Shown here in pieces: positions 1 through 10,677 of a stretch of DNA of 64,000 nt. Both the position numbers and the translations under genes were made by a program. Below the pieces are notes generated by a model, which was not told the origin of the DNA, did not search any database, and worked only from the letters and a program-made list of their open reading frames with translations. Origin of the DNA: Salvelinus alpinus (lineage: Eukaryota; Chordata; Actinopteri; Salmoniformes; Salmonidae). The stretch lies in the NCBI RefSeq assembly GCF_045679555.1, contig NC_092091.1:74323722-74387721 (forward strand), in the 5' to 3' direction. The first letter of the stretch is position 1. Each line of letters opens with the position of its first letter.

Positions 1-180
1 CCTAAACCCAACCCTCTTAACCCATACTCTTACCCTAACCCTAACATTAACCATAACCCTCACCTTAACCCAAAAATCTAACCTTAACCTTAACCCTAAA
101 CCTAACCCTAGCTCCTAACCCTAACCCTAAAATGAACCCTAGCTCCTAACCCGAACACTAATTCTAACCTTAACCTCCCC
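1..180. repeat. Degenerate telomere-like (CCCTAA) repeats
   Basis: Imperfect runs of ccctaa/cctaacc with many point changes. The degeneracy and the interior genes suggest an interstitial telomere-like tract rather than a chromosome end. Weaker tracts of the same type occur near 28745-28800 and 15300-15340. Confidence 0.6.
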
Positions 181-188
181 ACTAACCT

Positions 189-256
189 CCCCACAAGAAT
201 AGGAAACAAACAAAAATTGACTGGTCAATTTTTGTTTGTTTCCTATTCTTGTGGGG
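189..256. repeat. Perfect 33-bp inverted repeat, 2-nt spacer
   Basis: Bases 189-221 are the exact reverse complement of 224-256, with only TG (222-223) between them. The outer ends read cccc...gggg and the right arm runs into the (AC)n tract. It could extrude as a cruciform or be the head-to-head fusion of two copies of a microsatellite-flanking fish repeat. Confidence 0.9.
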
Positions 257-269
257 ACTTCTGGTTAAA

Positions 270-438
<169 letters not shown>

Positions 439-453
439 TTTATGCGTCCACAG

Positions 454-552
454 AGCATGATAGCACAGGAAAGAGACCCTTCCTAGTTGCTGCAGTGTGT
501 CTGGGGCTGCTGTGTGTTCTACTGGCCGGGATAACCGGCCTGTCTGTCCACT
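454..552 (+). pseudogene. C-type lectin gene 1, transmembrane-segment exon
   Basis: A 99-bp exon between an acceptor (tgcgtccacag) and a donor (ACT|gtaagt). It encodes a basic turn (GKRPF) followed by a hydrophobic stretch (VAAVCLGLLCVLLAGITGL), the pattern of the single signal-anchor of fish type II C-type lectins of the CD209/asialoglycoprotein-receptor-like group. Entry phase 1 and exit phase (T|AT) match the paralogous exon at 21246-21347 on the other strand. A cytoplasmic first exon would lie before the window. The exon itself is unbroken; it is called pseudogene because downstream exons are broken. Confidence 0.6.
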
Positions 553-636
553 GTAAGTCTTAAGTGATCATTTGTACAAATCACCAGCAGGTCTGTGATT
601 ATCTCCTTTTCCTAAACTTTTATGTTGTTGTGACAG

Positions 637-1228
637 ATGATGGGGTCTCTAAGAGCTTCTTAGTCTATAAGACCAACTCATCTGCAGAGAGAGACCAGCT
701 ACAGACCAGTTACAGCAACCTGACTACTGAGAGAGACCAGTTACAGACCAGCTACAACAACCTGAATAATGAGAGAGACCAGCTTCAGACCAGTTACAAC
801 ACCCTGACTAAAGAGCGAGACCAGCTACAGACCAGCTACAACAACCTGACTACTGAGAGAGACCAGCTTCAGACCAGTTACAACACCCTGACTAAAGAGA
901 GACCAGCTACAGACCAGCTACAACAACCTGAATACTGAGATACCAGCTACAGACCAGTAACAACACCCTGACTAAAGAGAGAGACCAGTTACAGGCCAGC
1001 TACAACAACCTGAATAAAGAGAGAGACCAGCTACAGACCAGTAACAACACCCTGACTAAAGAGAGAGACCAGCTACAGACCAGTTGCAACACCCTGACTA
1101 CAGAGAGATACCAGATACAGACCAGTTACAACACCCTGACTAAAGAGAGAGACCAGCTACAGACCAGTAACAACACCCTGACTAAAGAGAGAGACCAGCT
1201 ACAGAACAGTTACAACACCCTGAGAGAG
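637..1228 (+). pseudogene. C-type lectin gene 1, heptad-repeat stalk exon, frame broken
   Basis: The acceptor tgttgttgtgacag ends at 636. The exon continues the phase of the membrane exon and encodes a short linker, then tandem 42-bp units each giving 14 residues (ERDQLQTSYNNLTK-like), that is two coiled-coil heptads per unit. Such stalks oligomerise type II lectins. The frame is open to about 898, where a GA dinucleotide is missing compared with other units and shifts the frame to a stop at 936-938. Later units carry more small indels, and the array ends abruptly at about 1228 without a clear donor. It is either a decayed gene or an allele/assembly collapse in a slippage-prone array. Confidence 0.6.
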
Positions 1229-1702
1229 ACCAGCTATTTTTTTAGGAGCCTCGTATACAATGGGTGAAAGTAATCCGGAATGGTCTGGTACAGAGTACCA
1301 GCCAAATAAATAGCGGGGATACGCCATACTAAAAGAACATGAGCCTATCACAATAATTAAAACATAGATTCCAAGAAAACTACACTATTTATTTATCCTT
1401 ACCGCATGTAAACTGCATTAAAATTCAGCAAACAGACACTCCAAAATTATTTGTAATCCAACAGTAACACAGACATCTTGCCAAGGCAGAGACGTGTGGT
1501 CGAGACCGAGACGCGCGTGGACAGAGGTGTACACATTAATTCATTTCAGGACTTGTGTAGGCCTAACAAATGACTATCACTGAATATCATTCAGAACACT
1601 GTTTGGTGTTTTGTAACTGACGTCTCTTTGTATTTATCAACTGGCACTGTATGGATGCAGGAAATATTTTAGTAGAGTAGCCTAGTTGGAATAGTAGGCT
1701 AA
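1229..1702. other. Intron-like stretch without recognised features
   Basis: AT-rich single-copy-looking sequence between the broken stalk array and the minisatellite. No coding frame, RNA gene or known repeat was recognised. Confidence 0.5.
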
Positions 1703-3760
1703 ATGAAGTCTGGACACTGACTGTAGGCCTCACATGTAGCCTTTTATAATATTAACTGTAGTCTGGACACTGACTCACATGTAGCCTTTTATAATATTAA
1801 CTGAAGTCTGGACACTGACTGTAGGCCTCACATGTAGCCTTTTAATATTAACTGAAGTCTGGACACTGACTGTAGGCCTCACATGTAGCCTTTTATAATA
1901 TTAACTGAAGTCTGGACACTGACTGTAGGCCTCACATGTAGCCTTTTAATATTAACTGAAGTCTGGACACTGACTGTAGGCCTCACATGTAGCCTTTTAA
2001 TATTAACTGAAGTCTGGACACTGACTGTAGGCCTCACATGTAGCCTTTTAATATTAACTGAAGTCTGGACACTGACTGTAGGCCTCACATGTAGCCTTTT
2101 AATATTAACTGAAGTCTGGACACTGACTGTAGGCCTCACATGTAGCCTTTTAATATTAACTGAAGTCTGGACACTGACTGTAAGCCTCACATGTAGCCTT
2201 TTAATATTAACTGAAGTCTGGACACTGACTGTAGGCCTCACATGTAGCCTTTTAATATTAACTGTAGTCTGGACACTGACTGTAGGCCTCACATGTAGCC
2301 TTTTATAATATTAACTGAAGTCTGGACACTGACTGTAGGCCTCACATGTAGCCTTTTATAATATTAACTGTAGTCTGGACACTGAGTGTAGGCCTCACAT
2401 GTAGCCTTTTATAATATTAACTGTAGTCTGGACACTGACTGTAGGCCTCACATGTAGCCTTTTAATATTAACTGAAGTCTGGACACTGACTGTAGGCCTC
2501 ACATGTAGCCTTTTAATATTAACTGTAGTCTGGACACTGACTGTAGGCCTCACATGTAGCCTTTTAATATAAACTCTAGTCTGGACACTGACTGTAGGCC
2601 TCACATGTAGCCTTTTAATATTAACTGAAGTCTGGACACTGACTGTAGGCCTCACATGTAGCCTTTTTATATTAACTGAAGTCTGGACACTGACTGTAGG
2701 CCTCACATGTAGCCTTTTATAATATTAACTGTAGTCTGGACACTGACTGTAGGCCTCACATGTAGCCTTTTAATATTAACTGAAGTCTGGACACTGACTG
2801 TAGGCCTCACATGTAGCCTTTTAATATTAACTGAAGTCTGGACACTGACTGTAGGCCTCACATGTAGCCTTTTAAAATATTAACTGAAGTCTGGACACTG
2901 ACTGTAGGCCTCACATGTAGCCTTTTATAATATTAACTGAAGTCTGGACACTGACTGTAGGCCTCACATGTAGCCTTTTAATATTAACTGAAGTCTGGAC
3001 ACTGACTGTAGGCCTCACATGTAGCCTTTTATAATATTAACTGAAGTCTGGACACTGACTGTAGGCCTCACATGTAGCCTTTTATAATATTAACTGTAGT
3101 CTGGACACTGACTGTAGGCCTCACATGTAGCCTTTTATAATATTAACTGAAGTCTGGACACTGACTGTAGGCCTCACATGTAGCCTTTTATAATATTAAC
3201 TGTAGTCTGGACACTGACTGTAGGCCTCACATGTAGCCTTTTAATATTAACTGAAGTCTGGACACTGACTGTAAGCCTCACATGTAGCCTTTTAATATTA
3301 ACTGAAGTCTGGACACTGACTGTAGGCCTCACATGTAGCCTTTTAATATTAACTGAAGTCTGGACACTGACTGTAGGCCTCACATGTAGCCTTTTAATAT
3401 TAACTGAAGTCTGGACACTGACTGTAGGCCTCACATGTAGCCTTTTATAATATTAACTGAAGTCTGGACACTGACTGTAGGCCTCACATGTAGCCTTTTA
3501 ATATTAACTGTAGTCTGGACACTGACTGTAGGCCTCACATGTAGCCTTTTATAATATTAACTGAAGTCTGGACACTGACTGTAGGCCTCACATGTAGCCT
3601 TTTATAATATTAACTGAAGTCTGGACACTGACTGTAGGCCTCACATGTAGCCTTTTATAATATTAACTGAAGTCTGGACACTGACTGTAGGCCTCACATG
3701 TAGCCTTTTAATATTAACTGAAGTCTGGACACTGACTGTAGGCCTCACATGTTGCCTTAT
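1703..3760. repeat. Minisatellite, 51/54-bp unit, about 40 copies
   Basis: The unit contains tggacactgactgtaggcc, followed by cacatgtagcctttt and (ata)atattaac. The two length classes differ by an extra ATA triplet, and units vary at A/T in tgaagtc/tgtagtc. Because 51 and 54 are multiples of 3, one minus frame stays open (a 17-18 residue repeat); this is arithmetic, not a gene. Confidence 0.95.
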
Positions 3761-3764
3761 AACA

Positions 3765-4503
3765 TTAACTTCTGCAGAATTAAGTGTTCTTCACAGCAAA
3801 AAGTATAGATCAAATGTTATTTTTTTCTCTGGAATATTTATTTTAGCATCTTGAGAGAATGCTTATACATGCTTTGGGACCTGTTGTGTACACTAAACGT
3901 GCAATTTCTTTCAGCAACATTTCATTTTCAACCACATAAAATATGTATCCATGATGAACTGATATACTATCGGAAAGCTGCATGTATCTAATTATAGACA
4001 AGTTGACTAACAAAATGTATCTAATTTATGTTACACTCTAGAACATCAATGACAGAAGAGAAGCTGCATGTATCTAATTAGAGACAAGTTGACTAACACA
4101 TTGCCTACCATGTTGGAAATAATGACATCTAAATGAGGCTTAAAAATATATAATTTTTTCGTACCACCTGTCGTTGCACCGTCCCTGAGTAAGGTGAGCA
4201 GTTAGCCTATGCATGAGCCTTTTGAAGTAATTGTTTGACAATAAGATGAAAACATGACTGGTTGTTGTTTATGCCACGTTAATAGGCAGTCAAATACAGT
4301 TGAAAAGTTAAACGACAAATATTTACTATTAGGCCCATAGAGATCCTATTCAATTAATATGGATTCTAATTCTAGATATAGTTCTATCTTTAGGCCAATA
4401 AAAGGCGGTCGCCGGAATAAATTAAATCACTAGTGAATTTTTTTTTAGAGAAGGCACCACTGCCCAGCATGAGAACTCAACACATTGTTTAGATGGATGG
4501 CCA
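3765..4503. other. Non-coding stretch with a local duplication
   Basis: A segment containing gctgcatgtatctaattata/gacaagttgactaac occurs twice (about 3978-4012 and 4061-4098). Bases about 4215-4330 (tgtttgacaataagatgaaaac and following) are a diverged third copy of the start of the block seen at 42720 and 59965. No gene was seen. Confidence 0.5.
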
Positions 4504-4505
4504 TA

Positions 4506-6115
4506 TACACTCAGTGGCCAGTTTATTAGGTGGACCACCTTGTTCCTGTAAATAGTTCGAGTCAGGTGGTCATGGGTTGCTATATAAAGCAGGCAGACAG
4601 GCATCAAGGCATTCAGTTACTGTTAGACTGAACGTTAGAATGGGTAAAACAAGAGACCTAAACGACTTTGAGCGTGGTATGATGGTCAGTGCCAGGTGCT
4701 GTTTCCAGTATCTCAGTAACGGCCGGCCAACTGTGTGACAAACTAAAAATATCCAAACAGCGGAAGTCCTGTGGGCGAAAACAGCTTGTTGATGAGAAAG
4801 GTCGAAAGAGATTGGCAAGAATCGTGCAAGCTAACACGAGGCCCACAAACAGGCAAATAATGGCGCATTGCAACAGTAGTGTGCGGAACAGTATTTCAGA
4901 ATGCACAACTCGTCGGTCCTTGTCATGGATGGACTATTGTAGCACACGACCACACCAGGTTCCACTCATATTAGTGAAAAACAAGAAGAAGCGGCTTCAG
5001 TGGGCACACGATCACCAACACTGGACAATGGAGGAGTGGAAAAACATTGCCTGGTCCGACGAATTCCAGTTCATGCGTCATGCTGATGACAGTGTCAGAA
5101 CTTGGCGTTAACAGCATGAGTCCATGACCCCATCCTGCCTGGTGTCAACGGTACAGGCTGGTGGCGGTGTTGTAATGGTGTGGGGAATGTTTTTCTAGCA
5201 CACGATATGCCATTTAAAACCAATTGATTGACATTTGAACGCCGTAGCATACTTGTAGCGCACGCTAACCACATTCCGTACAAATGTGCCCAACTGCGAC
5301 ATTCAAACAAGTCAAAATCTGGTGTGTGAACTACGTTTCTATTCAAGCGTTGATTGACATGGTAATGGCTCTATAGTATTGGAGAAAAGTTGAAAAAACG
5401 GACCCCTCTGACGCTGTACGTTACATTGTGACATGTCGTGGCGTAACGTACAGCGCGCGTTAAGCAACTAATTCTGTCTTACAGCCTCTCTCCACCAGGT
5501 GTAGCACTTCTCTCACCGTTTCAAAACAAGAAAGAGACAGGGACAGGGAAAGGGGGGGATAAATAGTCATTTTTTGCGTCATCACTGCAAGATATCATGA
5601 CGTTGTTTACTTCTGAAGATCACTTTTGCACCGTCCTAAAAACCCGATTCAAATTCGACACAAACCTTCAAATAGGTATGTAATGACACATTATATAAAC
5701 TCTTTATAGTGTTTAATTTACATTTTAGAGGCGATAAGTTGGACAGATCGAGTGAAAAAAGCCGTATCCCCACACGACATCTCTCCTTCTCACTATCATG
5801 TAATAGGTTTAGCTTCCCCACCCGCCATTTTTAAAAAGACCCGACGGAGCTCATTGCCTTCTTGAATCATGCAGAGATTGGTGTCATGAAGGGCTCGTCA
5901 TTGATTTTGTTGGAAAGGGGAGAAATTGTGCTTTACAATGGTATTGATATTACAGTTGATCTGGAAGTATTACATTTTTGGGCTCTAAAATTAGGTCATT
6001 TGTACGGACCAGCGCGATGTACAAAAGTGAGTTAGTTTACGTTAGCTGTTCTGGAGGAAAAGGGGGGTCTGACCCGGTACTAGATAGGTGTACCTAATAA
6101 ACTGTCCACTGAGTG
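4506..6115 (+). mobile_element. Tc1/mariner element with a foreign 3' half
   Basis: The left end (cactcagtggccagtttattaggt) and right end (acctaataaactgtccactgagtg) are inverted copies flanked by TA (4504-4505 and 6116-6117), the hallmark of Tc1/mariner insertion. Up to about 5258 the interior is Tc1 transposase-like. From there to about 6080 it is unrelated to any transposase and includes a 13-bp inverted repeat (5412-5424 with 5443-5455). The element therefore looks like a non-autonomous chimera that carries captured or replaced DNA between intact ends. Confidence 0.8.
4640..5258 (+). pseudogene. Tc1 transposase remnant
   Basis: The start MGKTRDLNDFERG is a typical Tc1 transposase N-terminus; the frame then breaks and resumes. 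The longest open part (4689-5111) contains the first catalytic Asp in KNIAWSDEFQF, and a VVMVWGMF-like segment follows after a stop. Homology ends near 5258, before the second Asp and the Glu of the DDE triad, so it cannot encode an active enzyme. Confidence 0.8.
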
Positions 6116-6123
6116 TATATGTA

Positions 6124-6245
6124 TCTCACAGAAGAGAGACACACCTTCTCACAGAAGAGAGCCACACCTTCTCACAGAAGAGAGCCACACCTTCTCACAA
6201 AAGAGCGACACACCTCACAGAAGAGCCACACCTTCTCACAGAAGG
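6124..6245. repeat. Short tandem repeat, about 24-bp unit
   Basis: Five imperfect units of the type ctcacagaagagagccacacctt, directly after the Tc1 right end. Confidence 0.85.
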
Positions 6246-6822
6246 TAAACGTCGCTGGAGACCCCGGACTGTGGACCGTCGCTGGAGACCCCGGACTGTG
6301 GACCGTCGCTGGAGGCTCCGGACTGGAGATCGCCGCTGGAGGCTCCGGACTGGAGATCGTCGCTGGAGGCTCCGGACTGGGGATCGTCGCTGGAGGGCTC
6401 CGGACTGGGGATCGTCGTTGGAGGTTCCGGACTATGGACCGTCGTTGGAGGTTCCGAACTGTGGCCCATCGTAGGAGGCTCCGGACTGTGTCCCGTCGTT
6501 GGAGGTTCCGGACTGTGTCCCGTCGTTGGAGGTTCCGAACTGTGGCCCATCGTAGGAGGCTCTGGACTGGGTACTGTCGCCGGAAACTCTGGACTGGGTA
6601 CCCATTCTAGCCCGGCAACTGCGAGGAGCTGGAATAGAGCGCACCGGGCTATAAATGCGAACTGGAGATACCGTGCGCATCTCTGCATAACACGGTGCCT
6701 GACCAGTTACACGCTCCCCACGGTAAGCATGAGGAGTTGGCTCAGGTCTCCAACCTGACTCAGCCAATCTCCTCGTGGGCCCCCACCCAAAAAATTATTG
6801 GGGCTGCCTCTCGGGCTTCCTT
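6246..6822 (-). pseudogene. Truncated relative of the LTR-element proline-rich ORF
   Basis: Read on the minus strand, 6620-6767 encodes AYRGERVTGQAPCYA...RTVSPVRIYSPVR, closely matching the N-terminal third of the 795-codon ORF at 21964-24351 (AYRGEREYGQAPCYA...RTVSPVRVHSPVR). Downstream on the minus strand comes a 27/30-bp tandem repeat (PEPPTTGHS-type peptides) analogous to the SEP/PEP repeats of that ORF. It is cut at about 6822 by another repeat. This shows that the ORF belongs to a family with more than one copy in the window. Confidence 0.75.
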
Positions 6823-6823
6823 G

Positions 6824-6924
6824 CTAAATCAAATCAAATGTATTTATATAGCCCTTCGTACATCAGCTGATATCTCAAAGTGCTTTACAGAAACCCAGCC
6901 TAAAACCCCAAACAGCAAGCAAAG
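6824..6924 (+). mobile_element. High-copy salmonid interspersed repeat, left part
   Basis: It begins aaatcaaatgtatttatatagccctt and runs to aacagcaagca, where a solo LTR splits it. The right part resumes at 7691. I recognise it as a very abundant salmonid repeat but do not assert a family name. Confidence 0.6.
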
Positions 6925-7091
6925 TGTCACGATCGTCGTATTGTGGAAGAGAGGAGGACCAAGGCGCAGCGTGATAACAATACATCTTCTTTTATTGAAG
7001 ACGAAAACGAAACAAAGAACACTGACAAACAACAAACAAACGTGAAGCTATAAAACGACAGTGCAGACACAAGCAACTAACGTATAGACAT

Positions 7092-7411
7092 TTTACATTT
7101 ACATTTTAGTCATTTAGCAGACGCTCTTATCCAGAGCGACTTACAGTAGAGTGCATACATTTTATTACATTTGTTTTACATACTGAGACAAGGATATCCC
7201 TACCGGCCAAACCCTCCCTACCGGCCAAACCCTCCCTAACCCGGACGACGCTATGCCAATTGTGCGTCGCCTCACGGACCTCCCGGTTGCGGCCGGCTGC
7301 GACAGAGCCTGGGCGCGAACCCAGCCCGGGCGCGAACCCAGAGACTCTGGTGGCGCAGCTAGCACTGCGATGCAGTGCCCTAGACCACTGCGCCACCCGG
7401 GAGGCAGGTGT
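7092..7411 (-). mobile_element. tRNA-derived SINE, full length
   Basis: It is flanked by the 7-bp direct repeat tagacat (7085-7091 and 7412-7418). On the minus strand it starts with a tRNA-like head (gtggcgcagtggtctagggc, A-box type; gggttcgcgcccagg, B-box type, present twice in tandem) and ends in the teleost SINE/LINE tail gtcgctctggataagagcgt plus short A-rich repeats. The segment around 7202-7235 is also duplicated (ccctaccggccaaacc). Confidence 0.85.
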
Positions 7412-7464
7412 TAGACATAGACAATCACCCACGAACTACCTAATGAATATGGCTGCCTAAATAT

Positions 7465-7512
7465 GGTTCCCAATCAGAGACAACGATAGACAGCTGTCTC
7501 TAATTGAGAACC
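7465..7512 (-). ncRNA. Conserved LTR stem-loop (copy 1)
   Basis: The 18-nt arms 7465-7482 and 7495-7512 enclose a 12-nt loop. The two mispairs on the plus strand are C-A, which become G-U wobbles in minus-strand RNA, so the stem is fully paired in the proposed sense transcript. Equivalent stems lie at 8158-8207, 21824-21876 and 24589-24641. Confidence 0.6.
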
Positions 7513-7690
7513 AATCTAGGCAACCATAGACATACATACACCTAGACTAGACACTTTAACCAACTAAGCCACAGCACCCATAAACATACAAAAACCCCTC
7601 AACAATACAAAACACATACTCCCCCATGTCACACCCTGACCTAACTAAAATAATAAAGAAAACAAAGATAACTAAGGCCAGTGCGTGACA

Positions 7691-7937
7691 CAATGCAGGT
7701 GTAGAAGCACGGTGGCTAGGAAAAACTCCCTAGAAAGGCCAAAACCTAGGAAGAAACCTAGAGAGGAACCAGGCTATGAGGGGTGGCCAGTCCTCTTCTG
7801 GCTGTGCCGGGTGGAGATTATAACAGAACATGGCCAAGATGTTCAAATGTTCATAAATGGCCAGCATGGTCAAATAATAATAATCACAGTAGTTGTCGAG
7901 GGTGCAGCAAGTCAGCACCTCAGGAGTGCTGATCATT
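7691..7937 (+). mobile_element. High-copy salmonid interspersed repeat, right part
   Basis: It continues from 6924 (caatgcaggtgtagaagcac ... aggaagaaacctagagagg ... cagcacctcaggagtgctgat). The two halves become one uninterrupted repeat when 6925-7690 is removed. Confidence 0.65.
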
Positions 7938-7959
7938 AAGTGTATCTCTACCGCCAAAC

Positions 7960-8364
7960 AAACGTGAAGCTATACACTATAGTGCTGATAGGCAACTACA
8001 CATAGACAATAATCAACAAACACCAAAGGGAAAATGGCAACCTAAATANNNNNNNNNNNNNNNNNNNNNNNNNNNNNNNNNNNNNNNNNNNNNNNNNNNN
8101 NNNNNNNNNNNNNNNNNNNNNNNNNNNNNNNNNNNNNNNNNNNNNNNNCAACCTAAATATGATCCCCAATCAGAGACAACGATAAACAGCTGCCTCTGAT
8201 TGGGAACCATATCAGGCCACCATAGACATATATATATCTAGACCTACAAAACCTCTAAATATACAAAAACCCTAGACAATACAAAAACTAACGTACCCAC
8301 CCTAGTCACACCCTGACCTAACCAAAATATAAAGAAAACAGATATCTCAGGTCAGGGCGTGACA
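7960..8364 (-). mobile_element. Second LTR of the TGTCAC type, truncated and gapped
   Basis: It matches the solo LTR at 6925-7690 from aaacaaacgtgaagctata onward and ends in ggtcagggcgtgaca (8364). The other end is missing. A 100-N gap interrupts it, and the words caacctaaata flank both sides of the gap. The stem-loop occupies about 8158-8207. Confidence 0.7.
8049..8148. other. Assembly gap (100 N)
   Basis: Exactly 100 N, a usual placeholder for unknown length. The same 11-mer caacctaaata stands on both sides, so the true sequence may be continuous there, or a tandem copy may have been collapsed. Confidence 0.99.
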
Positions 8365-8473
8365 AAGGGAGTTTTGCTTGAATTTGGTTAAAAGGGCAGT
8401 GATTTCAGTCATACTCTGAGAAGTTGTTAGCGAGCTCCTGTGTGTGTCAAACACATCGTTTTGTCTCTTACAG

Positions 8474-8504
8474 ATTATTCTGAACTGAAGAAGCGTGTAA
8501 CCAA
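8474..8504 (+). other. Possible small exon of C-type lectin gene 1
   Basis: A 31-bp stretch between an acceptor-like tgtctcttacag and a donor-like gtaaag. In one phase it reads YSELKKRVT, like the neck of fish type II lectins. The exit phase does not fit the lectin-domain exon at 9150 unless an alternative donor is used, so it may be a dead exon. Confidence 0.35.
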
Positions 8505-9149
8505 GTAAAGTATTTAGTTGATAGTCATTTACTCTGTTTAGTCTATAATGTGTCATGTATTTAATGTACTTTGGAATGGTTTGTGTTTCAGTTATTTTCT
8601 GACAAATAAATCCTTTTAGTTGAATTGAGTAAATGCATTCCCTGTTTTCCAGAGTAATTGTGATTGACTATACATTGTTCATTTAGTAGGTCTATTGATA
8701 GACGGTATTTACAGTATACGAAGCACATGCTTGGGTTCCACCTTGATGTCCCTGAGCTGCTTGCCTCAATAAATTAATGCTAGGACATTGGTTGCCAGAA
8801 TTAGCTATTTGTACATTAATAATTGCATATTGGTGCAAGTTAGACACATTTTCATTACAGTCATACTGAGAGGTCATGTACGGCTCGCTACGTTAACTAG
8901 ATCCTCCAGAAACGAACAGGGCCTGTTGCATTTATTCACATAATAATGGAGTCAGGTTGATGAACGAATGAACGGAGTTTGTTATTATATTAAAACATCC
9001 TGTTCATTCAGGAGGCTTACCAATTGCAGTGAGTAAAGCTACAGGAATACATTTTAATGTCAAGAATCACACACACCTGATCATAAGTCTGTATTCTTTC
9101 ATTAAGTGTCCAGTGTGATACGTTTAAGTCAATTCATGTTTTCATCTAG

Positions 9150-9283
9150 GAGAGCAACCCTGTCCTAAAGGCTGGCAAAACTTTCTCTGCCGCTGTTCCT
9201 TCATCTCTACTGAGAAAAAAACCCTGGGAGGAGAGCAGACAGAACTGTGTGGAGAGAGGAGCAGACCTGGTGATCATAAACAG
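9150..9283 (+). pseudogene. C-type lectin gene 1, first lectin-domain exon, broken
   Basis: It encodes EQPCPKGWQNF... CSFISTEKKT, then, one frame over, CVERGADLVIIN: the first third of a CTLD, colinear with the intact exon at 20445-20587. One extra base in the run aaaaaaaccctggg (9215-9226) shifts the frame. No donor follows: the sequence passes straight into a GA-rich repeat. No second or third CTLD exon was found downstream on this strand, so the gene appears decayed. Confidence 0.7.
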
Positions 9284-9406
9284 GAGAGAGAGAGAGAAAG
9301 GGGGGAGGGAGGGAAAGAGAGAAAGAGAGGGGAGAGGGAGGGAAAAAGAGAAAGAGAGAGTGTTCTGTCTCTATCTCTCTCTCTCTCTCCCTCTCTCTGT
9401 GGCTAG
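9284..9406. repeat. GA-rich tract facing a CT-rich tract
   Basis: Purine-rich (gaga/gggagg) to about 9360, then pyrimidine-rich (tctctctc) to about 9400. The two can pair as a long imperfect hairpin. Confidence 0.85.
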
Positions 9407-10677
9407 AAATTATTATTTTGATGGTTGTTTACAGTGCTGAATGTATAAGTGATACTGCCACCTAGCGGTTAAAGTGAGAGATGAATTTACAATTAGGGTA
9501 AAATAGTGGTACTACAGACTTGCCTACGGGCTCTTTCTCAATCAGCTTCCTCGAATCCTCCTCCTATCCTTCTTCCTCGCCTCATTCTCAAAACGCATTG
9601 GAGAATAGGGTCAAAGGGGAGGGACCTTGGACTTTTTCCTCTAATAGGGTTGAGAAGGAGGAGAGGAGATTGGAGAGGAATCTAGGAACGACTAATTGAG
9701 ATAGAACCTGTGTCAGAGAGAGACATAGAGGAGGAAGAAAATTAAGAGAAGGATGAAGAGAGAAAAGAATAAGACAAATCATTGTTGTGTTTAGATTTAG
9801 AGGAGAGTATGTAGACATACTGTACTCTGGAAAATGATTCTTCATTAGTTTCATTAGAAATATCACATGTGATTTGACATGTAGGCTTATGGTTAAACTT
9901 TTTTTCTTAATTTTTTATGATCAATTCTTAGCATAAATCTCTTTAATAAGAAGAAGAACGAATGCCCAGATTAAGTAATAAAGGAAAAATGTCCTCTGTG
10001 CTCTAACAGCTTCCTGATTGAATGTGATTGGATTGTTAAAACAGTGTCAGACGGTTGGTCACAGAGAGCAAAAAAGAACACACACACACACACACACAGG
10101 AACCAACACATGAAAAAAGCCAACGTGTAGGTGACCAATGGCAACACCATGCACAATGCACCAGTGGACCTGTCTGCTACATACAGTCTCTCAGTCTCAC
10201 CTCTTCCTGGAGGTTGCTGTCTGTTCAAACCACTGGTTAAGGTGTGAAGTCCTCCCTAAACCTATAACACTGTACGTTCTCAGACAATTCAAACAACATG
10301 AGCGCTTTGTTGGAGCTTATTTCTTGCTATTCAGAAAAGAAGAGGCAGGCCTACCTGTTTGACAGACGCAATTATGCTATTCATAGATTTGTCGGTATAC
10401 CAAACCCTCCAATACTGTCACCATTCACTCCTTAAATACATCTGTGTCTGTGAAGGACTTGTTTGGTTAAAACCGGGCTGGAATTGAGTGAGGGTGTTCC
10501 ATACCCGTTGTGAAAGAGAAGAGCAGAAAGAAAACCTATTGTTAGCTTTATATTTAGAAATAAATAAATTAAAAGCATTGCGATTAAATAAAGCGTTCTG
10601 TAGCAATGCTTAACTACGTGCTGCCTTCTACTTAGAAAAACCTTTCAAATGTGAAAGACTCTGATGCATAGTGACCT
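9407..10677. other. Intergenic, no gene recognised
   Basis: It contains a short (AC)9 tract at about 10079-10098. The open frames are short and lack recognisable domains. Confidence 0.5.

Larger units (their letters stand above)
6925..7690 (-). mobile_element. Solo LTR, TGTCAC...GTGACA, with a SINE inside
   Basis: The ends are inverted TGTCAC/GTGACA with TG..CA termini. The 5-bp flanks are caaag (6920-6924) and caatg (7691-7695), a target duplication with one change. It splits the repeat at 6824-6924/7691-7937. A tRNA-derived SINE (7092-7411) lies inside. The stem-loop 7465-7512 matches the position of that in the 21508-24756 LTRs, so I orient the LTR to the minus strand. Confidence 0.75.

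Noticed and set aside
1..180. Chromosome end (true telomere)
   Set aside because: The CCCTAA units are heavily degenerate and lead directly into genes; similar tracts occur inside the window.
1879..3434. Long minus-strand frames of repeated RPTVSVQTSVNIKRLHV
   Set aside because: Produced by a 51/54-bp minisatellite whose period is a multiple of 3; no start context, domain or conservation.
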